DNA of 64,000 nucleotides from Acanthacorydalis orientalis. Its lineage: Eukaryota; Arthropoda; Insecta; Megaloptera; Corydalidae. Within the stretch, counting starts at the first letter, position 1. The number at the start of each line of letters is the position of its first letter. Below the pieces are notes generated by a model. That model made no database searches, had not been told where the DNA came from, and saw only the letters and a list, made by a program, of their open reading frames with translations. Both the position numbers and the translations under genes were made by a program. The DNA is taken from contig CM068322.1 in assembly GCA_034766995.1 (NCBI GenBank), positions 35,287,439-35,351,438 of the forward strand, read 5' to 3'. Shown here piece after piece: positions 59,284 through 64,000 of this stretch.

Positions 59284-62200
59284 GTACGGAATTTCTGTTT
59301 TGTAAATCGGTTTTTCGTTTCCTCGTAAGTCACAAAGATTTTTCTGTAATTTAGCGGTCCGAAGATGATGGTATTTTAATCGGAATGTGTATGGGAAATA
59401 GTTAAGAACTATAAGTAATCGAGTATTGAACATTTTCGGTCAGAATTTTTGTGTGGTTTGTTGAACGGATAAGAAGTCCGTCTGTGAAAATGAATTTAGC
59501 GATAGTGCTGAATGTGTTTGAAACGAAATTCCTCTTCCTATCGAACAAGATAATCAATGAATAATGTCTGAAAAGAAGTGAAAAGAAAATGTATTTTTAT
59601 TTTTGTATATAATCTTGGTTCCTTTTAACATCTTTAAATTAATGAATAGCAGGCATCGTGAAAAACATTTCCTCTTAAAAGCACAGAGTAGCATATCTGC
59701 GAGCTCTTCACTTCTGCGAAAATACATACTTCTTATCTATTTCCTCCAAATCACTGAATCAAAAAGGTTAGAGATTTATGGTGGACGATTATCGGCTAGT
59801 ATTGCTAATTAGTTTTCCGAGCAATCGACGTTATGTGGACGCAGGCATTGCCATGCAAAAAACAATATTTTGATTTATTTCCCGCATGATTTTTATCCAT
59901 TTTCCTATGTAACTTTATCACAAGTTCCATATAACATCACCCAGTTAGTGAAATCTTTCGAATCATTAAATTTCTCGAGATTCCTTCACGGTCCGACAAA
60001 AAAGTAGACCCTTGTCTTCCTTGCTAACGGTCGGACTTTAGAATTGCTTGAAGTGTTTTCATTTTGAAATTTTCATTATAAATTACTGGTCACTTTATAG
60101 ACCATAGTTATGGATTCACATTTCATTACCTGTTAGGCACCGCTGAACGATTTTTTGACCTTTCTAAAAATTGCTTCGAAGTGTCAGCCCGCTGTTGCCA
60201 TCAAACCCGTTAGTATTTTCAGAACATTTAAAGTTTTCCTTAAATGATCGTTCCTTATCTTTTGTTGTCGATTTATAATAGATCAGCAATCTGCCAAACG
60301 TTAATACGATGAACTTCCAATACTAGTTCTTTGTTTTTTTTCCAACGTTTATCTTGTTTGCTGCGAAAATTCGTTCGATGAGACAGGGGGTGATATTTAA
60401 GAGTCTTTACACCCTTTCGAAATCGACCTGAACAAACTTTAATTCCTTGTCTGATGAAATATTCCATGTAAATGAAGTCTATTTAAATTTAAAATTTTCT
60501 CAGGCTGCAGCTCTTCTTGATACGGTATTCGCTGTGTGTTCTAATTTTTCATATTTATTAATTTGTCGTATCACAGTTATTGTTCACTTGTAAATATCCA
60601 TAAGCTAACATCTCTGAAGGCAACCAACTATGGTGCTCCAGAGATACAGAGTAATTGTTGCCGAATGTCAGCCACGAATCACCAGATTCATTCTTCTTCA
60701 TTGATTGTAATTCTGAACGCTTTGGATCTTTATGGTTGGTTAGATTTCAAGAAGGGAAGTCACTGGACTGTGGAACTTCAGACGTTATGAACTCAACCTC
60801 TTACAAGACCAACTAGATGTTTTATTCGAAACATCTGCGAACAGTTCGTTCACGAGCTTTTATCTTGATAAAACAGGAATGATTCCATGCAAATGAAAAT
60901 CGTTTAGCAAAAGGATGTGAAAGGTAGATAATTTCAGACATTCCTCCCGTCCTATTCCATTTTAAACGTGGAACTGATCTTAGAATTCAAAAAAAAAAAG
61001 AATGCACATGAACTGTTCTGTTGCCAGGTTGCTGATTTGCGCGAGTTCGAGGAATTCACGTCGGATTTATTCCCGGACATCGACCGTTTGCCGTTATACC
61101 AGACCGCCCTGAAGCAACTGGAAGAAGGGGGCATCCCGTATCGCGCACTTCGAACCGAACTTGTGCGCTGCGGAACGGATGGGGAGTATCTGGCCAAATT
61201 GCACTGTTTGAGACTCGCATTCCAGTACATGTTCATAGATCGGACGAACTGGTTATGGTTCGCCGATTCTGGACGCCAACTGTTGGCCGATTTGCTTTTG
61301 TATGCTGATAAGGTAGATAGATTGATTTGTGGTGAAAATTTGATCTTACAATCGAATCAGATTATCAAAATGTGATAAGAGAGTATGAAATGAGATATGC
61401 GATATTTTAGAATTTTTCCTCTACTCGGAAAATTGATCGTTTCAGTTGATGTTTTGTTAATTGACTTTCAGAGATTTGATATTTTCTTTTTAGAACAGAA
61501 TAACTTTCTCATTCCACAAATCAGAAAATCAGTTTTCTCATCAATTGATATTTGTGTATTTCCATGGCAATTCCATCGCCTCCTGAGCGCCAATTTATAT
61601 TAAAAAAAAAACTTATTTTTCGCATCGCAGATTAGAATTTTCTGTGCTCTGGTACTCTGCAGATGATAGAATCGTCGTCGGGACGCAATTCGAAACAATT
61701 ATCAAAAATGATTAATAATGATTCATTGAACATTTTTGTAAGGGCGAATGTTACAACAGTACTTGAACTGGATTAACATTTTCCGTTTCTCCGTCTTTTT
61801 ACTCTGAAATTGACGACCGTGCTTTATAAATATATTTATATCGAATATCAGTTGGAATATTGAAATTAAGTTCTATAGATTCCTATAAACAGCAATCTGA
61901 TTTGAATTTGAAGCAACTTTAATGTATTGTTTGTTACTGTATTTCCGAATTTAAAAAAATACAGTTTGTTTATTTTAATTTAGGTAAAACTGGATTATAC
62001 TTGTGAACCACAGTGTAGTCAATATCTTATTCAAAAAATTACTTTCATTGAAATCCATTATTTGGAATAACTTAAATTTAGCTTGTTGAACTTTCAACTT
62101 TTTACCAGGATATTTTCAAACTCGATTCGAATCAAATATCCGTTTTCATTCTCATACTTTCTTCTTCTTCTCAACAGATGAACGATGCAAGATGTGAGCG

Positions 62201-62944
62201 AAATCATCGAAATCGAAATAAAATAACTTATCGATAAAGTTCGATATTTCTGAACGATACCGACCGTTAAACGATATATGAAACAATAGTGTTCGGAGTT
62301 TATTTCTCGTGTGATCTCTTCGTTTCTTGCAGGATCCGAAAGATTTCCTGATCGGTTACGAGGAAATGCTCGAATACGTCCAACAGCCGGAGAAATGGTC
62401 CGAGATGGAACAGGAACTGAGTACGAAGAGCGTGAAAGCGATCACTTTTTACGACGTCGTCTTAGATTATATCCTTATGGACGCTTTCGAAGATTTAGAC
62501 TCGCCGCCGTCTTCCGTAACGGCCGTCGTACAAAACAGATGGTTGTCTAACGGTTTTAAAGAGACGGTGAGTCTGTAGACACGTTTCTATACAGATACGA
62601 GTTAAAATGTACGACGGTGTTTCTTTCAGGCGTTGACTACTGCCGTATGGTCCGTATTGAAAGCGAAACGCAGGATGTTGAAGTTCCCCGGCGGTTTCAT
62701 GGCGCACTTCTACACGATCTCCGAACAGTTGTCGCCGTTGATGGCGTGGGGTTTTTTGGGGCCTGACGAGTCGTTGCACGAGACGTGTATTTATTTCAGA
62801 GATCAAGTGATGGGCCTACTGGCCGACATCTTCAACTTTCAGAAGTGTCGGTACACGTCCGTCGAAGAACTTTCAGCCGACGTGCTTTTGCTCATGAAGC
62901 AAAGAGTTCAGAATGTTAGTTTGCGTTTGAGCCCGCAGATGTAA
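58967..62944 (+). CDS. Miga: Mitoguardin, last four coding exons (5' part not found)
   Basis: Joining 58967-59283, 61028-61312, 62333-62566 and 62630-62944 gives 382 residues and a TAA stop at 62,942-62,944. All introns are GT-AG. The first exon begins in phase 1; the other three junctions are phase 0. Family hallmarks are GMEALETSINYWEDALAAY-type start, DLQKILDIAYRLQENSELLF, TELVRCGTDGEYLAKLHCLR, FYDVVLDYILMDAFEDLDSP, NRWLSNGFKETALTTAVWSV and FLGPDESLHETCIYFRDQV. Known role: mitoguardins sit in the outer mitochondrial membrane. They promote mitochondrial fusion with mitoPLD and bind VAP to form ER-mitochondria contacts, where the C-terminal domain carries lipid. SFASAQD (end of first exon) fits the phospho-FFAT pattern, with Ser at position 4 and an acidic last residue. 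The N-terminal transmembrane exons (about 150-250 residues expected) were not recognised. Frame, length and splice signals look intact and functional. Confidence 0.93.
59345..59490 (+). repeat. Foldback-repeat copy inside a Miga intron
   Basis: GGTCCGAAGATGATGG, AATCGGAATGTGTATGGGAA, GTATTGAACATTTTCGGTCA and TGTGGTTTGTTGAACGGAT in family order, starting about 60 bp after the exon donor. Confidence 0.7.
59491..61027. other. Miga intron (rest of 59,284-61,027)
   Basis: AT-rich intron ending in TTCTGTTGCCAG. No embedded gene was seen; short open frames (for example 60,563-60,790) have no motifs. Confidence 0.6.
61028..61312 (+). CDS. Miga: Miga exon (n+1)
   Basis: Acceptor TGTTGCCAG, donor AAG|GTAGAT; 95 codons in phase 0. 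It encodes VADLREFEEFTSDLFPDI through LLLYADK. DLREFEEF follows the FFAT-like motif directly and PLYQTALKQLEEGGIPYRAL starts the folded C-terminal lipid-binding domain. Confidence 0.93.
61500..61755. repeat. Foldback-repeat copy inside a Miga intron, both arms
   Basis: The left arm is CATTCCACAAATCAG...CATGGCAATTCCATCGCC and CTCCTGAGCGCCAA. The right arm is GTACTCTGCAGATGATAGAA, AATTATCAAAAATGATTAAT and TTCATTGAACATTTTTG. The arms are inverted and separated by an A-rich centre, so the unspliced RNA could fold into a long imperfect hairpin. Confidence 0.7.
62333..62566 (+). CDS. Miga: Miga exon (n+2)
   Basis: Acceptor CGTTTCTTGCAG, donor ACG|GTGAGT; 78 codons in phase 0 from DPKDFLIGYEEMLEYVQQPE to NRWLSNGFKET. 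It contains the family's most conserved block, DVVLDYILMDAFEDLDSPPS. Confidence 0.95.
62630..62944 (+). CDS. Miga: Miga terminal coding exon
   Basis: After a 63-bp intron (acceptor GTTTCTTTCAG) come 104 codons plus stop: ALTTAVWSVLKAKRRMLKFP, GGFMAHFYTISEQLSPLMAW and a C-terminal helix ending SLRLSPQM. The tail is short, as expected for insect homologues, and the stop is not premature. Confidence 0.95.
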   Translation, partial: ALTTAVWSVLKAKRRMLKFPGGFMAHFYTISEQLSPLMAWGFLGPDESLHETCIYFRDQVMGLLADIFNFQKCRYTSVEELSADVLLLMKQRVQNVSLRLSPQM

Positions 62945-62973
62945 ACTGAGGTTGTGATATTCATACATATATT

Positions 62974-63005
<32 letters not shown>

Positions 63006-63956
63006 TATGTGTGTTTTACATTCCTTTAGTTGCCTGTAACAATATTTGTCTATTTTATGATAGTAACGATCGAAAGATGAGACAGTAAAACGAAACGTAA
63101 TGTATTTAAGCGGTGTAGCATGGCAATTATTGCGCATTTGATTTTACTATGTATAAATTTCTTATTTTTACTTGAACAGTCCAGATTTTTTTAAATGAAA
63201 TATGTAAGTAGTATTATACGTAGAAGTTTAAATTTCTACTTTTTAAAAATATAATCGATACGTGTATGCTAATACGAGTACGTGTTGTTATTTGGAAACA
63301 CCTGAATAATTACATGAACGATTCGGTAAGTATCGAAGGTTGTTAATGCTTTTATTTCAAATTTGGAATAGGGACGTGAGATGTATGTGTGAGGGATAGA
63401 GACTGTGTTTTTAACTGACTTGCAAACCTTTTGTAGATTAGTGACTGGATTTATTTCTAATAAGGGTTGTATGACTATTCAGTATTGTCAGAAATGTAAG
63501 ATGTGTTTTAAATTTAGACAAGGTAAAAGTACTAGGAAAGAAAAATTATTTCCAGTTTTAGTATTTTTCCTTCCTTAAAGGTAAGTTTCCATTCTAAGAG
63601 TTCTGTAATTGGAAGCTGTGAACAGTGAGTTCTGATACTAGCTAAATTGTTGTACTATTAGAAAGTACACTGCACAAACTTAATAAGAGTTATTTTGGAC
63701 ATTTATTTTCAAAGATATTAATGATCACCTATGTAACACTCTTGCATAGTGAAATAATGAGGAAGAAAATGGAAACGTTGTATTATTATATGTTGTAATT
63801 TTACAGAACTCCTTTATATATATACACATCGTCAATATATTTGCATTGGTTTGTTTCCATCGCTTTATCCTGTTCTTTGTTCGTCGCTCCACCACATACA
63901 CAGCCCAATTTTTATACAAGTTACAGCGTTCTGGTGGGTATAATACAATTGTGTGG
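62945..63956 (+). other. Presumed Miga 3' untranslated region
   Basis: AT-rich, without coding frames or recognised transposons except a short AT array at about 62,970-63,008. The extent is inferred from the first canonical AATAAA noticed downstream. Confidence 0.45.
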
Positions 63957-63962
63957 AATAAA
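63957..63962 (+). terminator. Candidate polyadenylation signal AATAAA
   Basis: AATAAA about 1.01 kb after the Miga stop codon and 38 bp before the window end; the cleavage site would fall at or beyond the window edge. An earlier non-canonical signal is possible. Confidence 0.3.
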
Positions 63963-64000
63963 GCAGTGGCGTGCACGGATAGAACTTAAATAGTTTACAA

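Overview
The window is AT-rich, repeat-dominated eukaryotic nuclear DNA, almost certainly from an arthropod and most likely an insect. Three things point there. The 3' half of a conserved animal gene, mitoguardin (Miga), lies on the + strand at 58,967-62,944 with spliceosomal introns, including one of 63 bp. A nuclear copy of an arthropod-type mitochondrial 16S rRNA lies at about 26,837-27,500. The mobile DNA is mariner, Tc1, Tigger/pogo, Helitron-like and LINE elements of the kinds common in insects. No bacterial operon, CRISPR array or intact virus is visible.

Layout. From 1 to about 58.9 kb I find no functional protein-coding exon. Long (AT)n arrays recur about every 2 kb (more than 30), and many long apparent reading frames are just these arrays read as Tyr-Ile repeats. 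Between them lie transposon remains: LINE pieces (2.4, 9.7-10.2 and 39.75-40.2 kb), mariner-family transposase relics (7.3, 11.0-11.7, 15.1-15.8, 17.0-18.0 and 44.2 kb), Tc1 pieces (8.0 and 14.7 kb), two Tigger/pogo relics (45.4-46.2 and 52.5-53.3 kb), a MITE in two copies (19.0 and 38.2 kb), Helitron-like termini (26.8 and 47.3-47.96 kb) and an inverted pair of about 700-bp repeats containing a tRNA-like core (13.1 and 36.9 kb). A palindromic (foldback) repeat is scattered in about 20 decayed copies from 1.8 to 61.7 kb, and a related palindrome forms a tandem array at 25.6-26.2 kb.

The gene. Four Miga exons encode 382 residues ending at a natural stop. They cover the C-terminal lipid-transfer region and a serine-bearing FFAT-like motif expected to bind the ER protein VAP. 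The N-terminal membrane-anchor exons were not found; they may lie far upstream in this window, unrecognised, or outside it. If so, much of the window could be Miga intron, which is inference.

Most notable: a stretch of mitochondrial 16S rRNA abuts a Helitron-type 3' terminus (hairpin plus CTAG) beside an (AT)n array, and two further copies of the same terminus near 47.5 and 47.96 kb end between AT tracts. This suggests a non-autonomous Helitron family that targets (AT)n arrays and, in one case, may have captured mitochondrial DNA. All calls come from reading the sequence alone; no database search was run.
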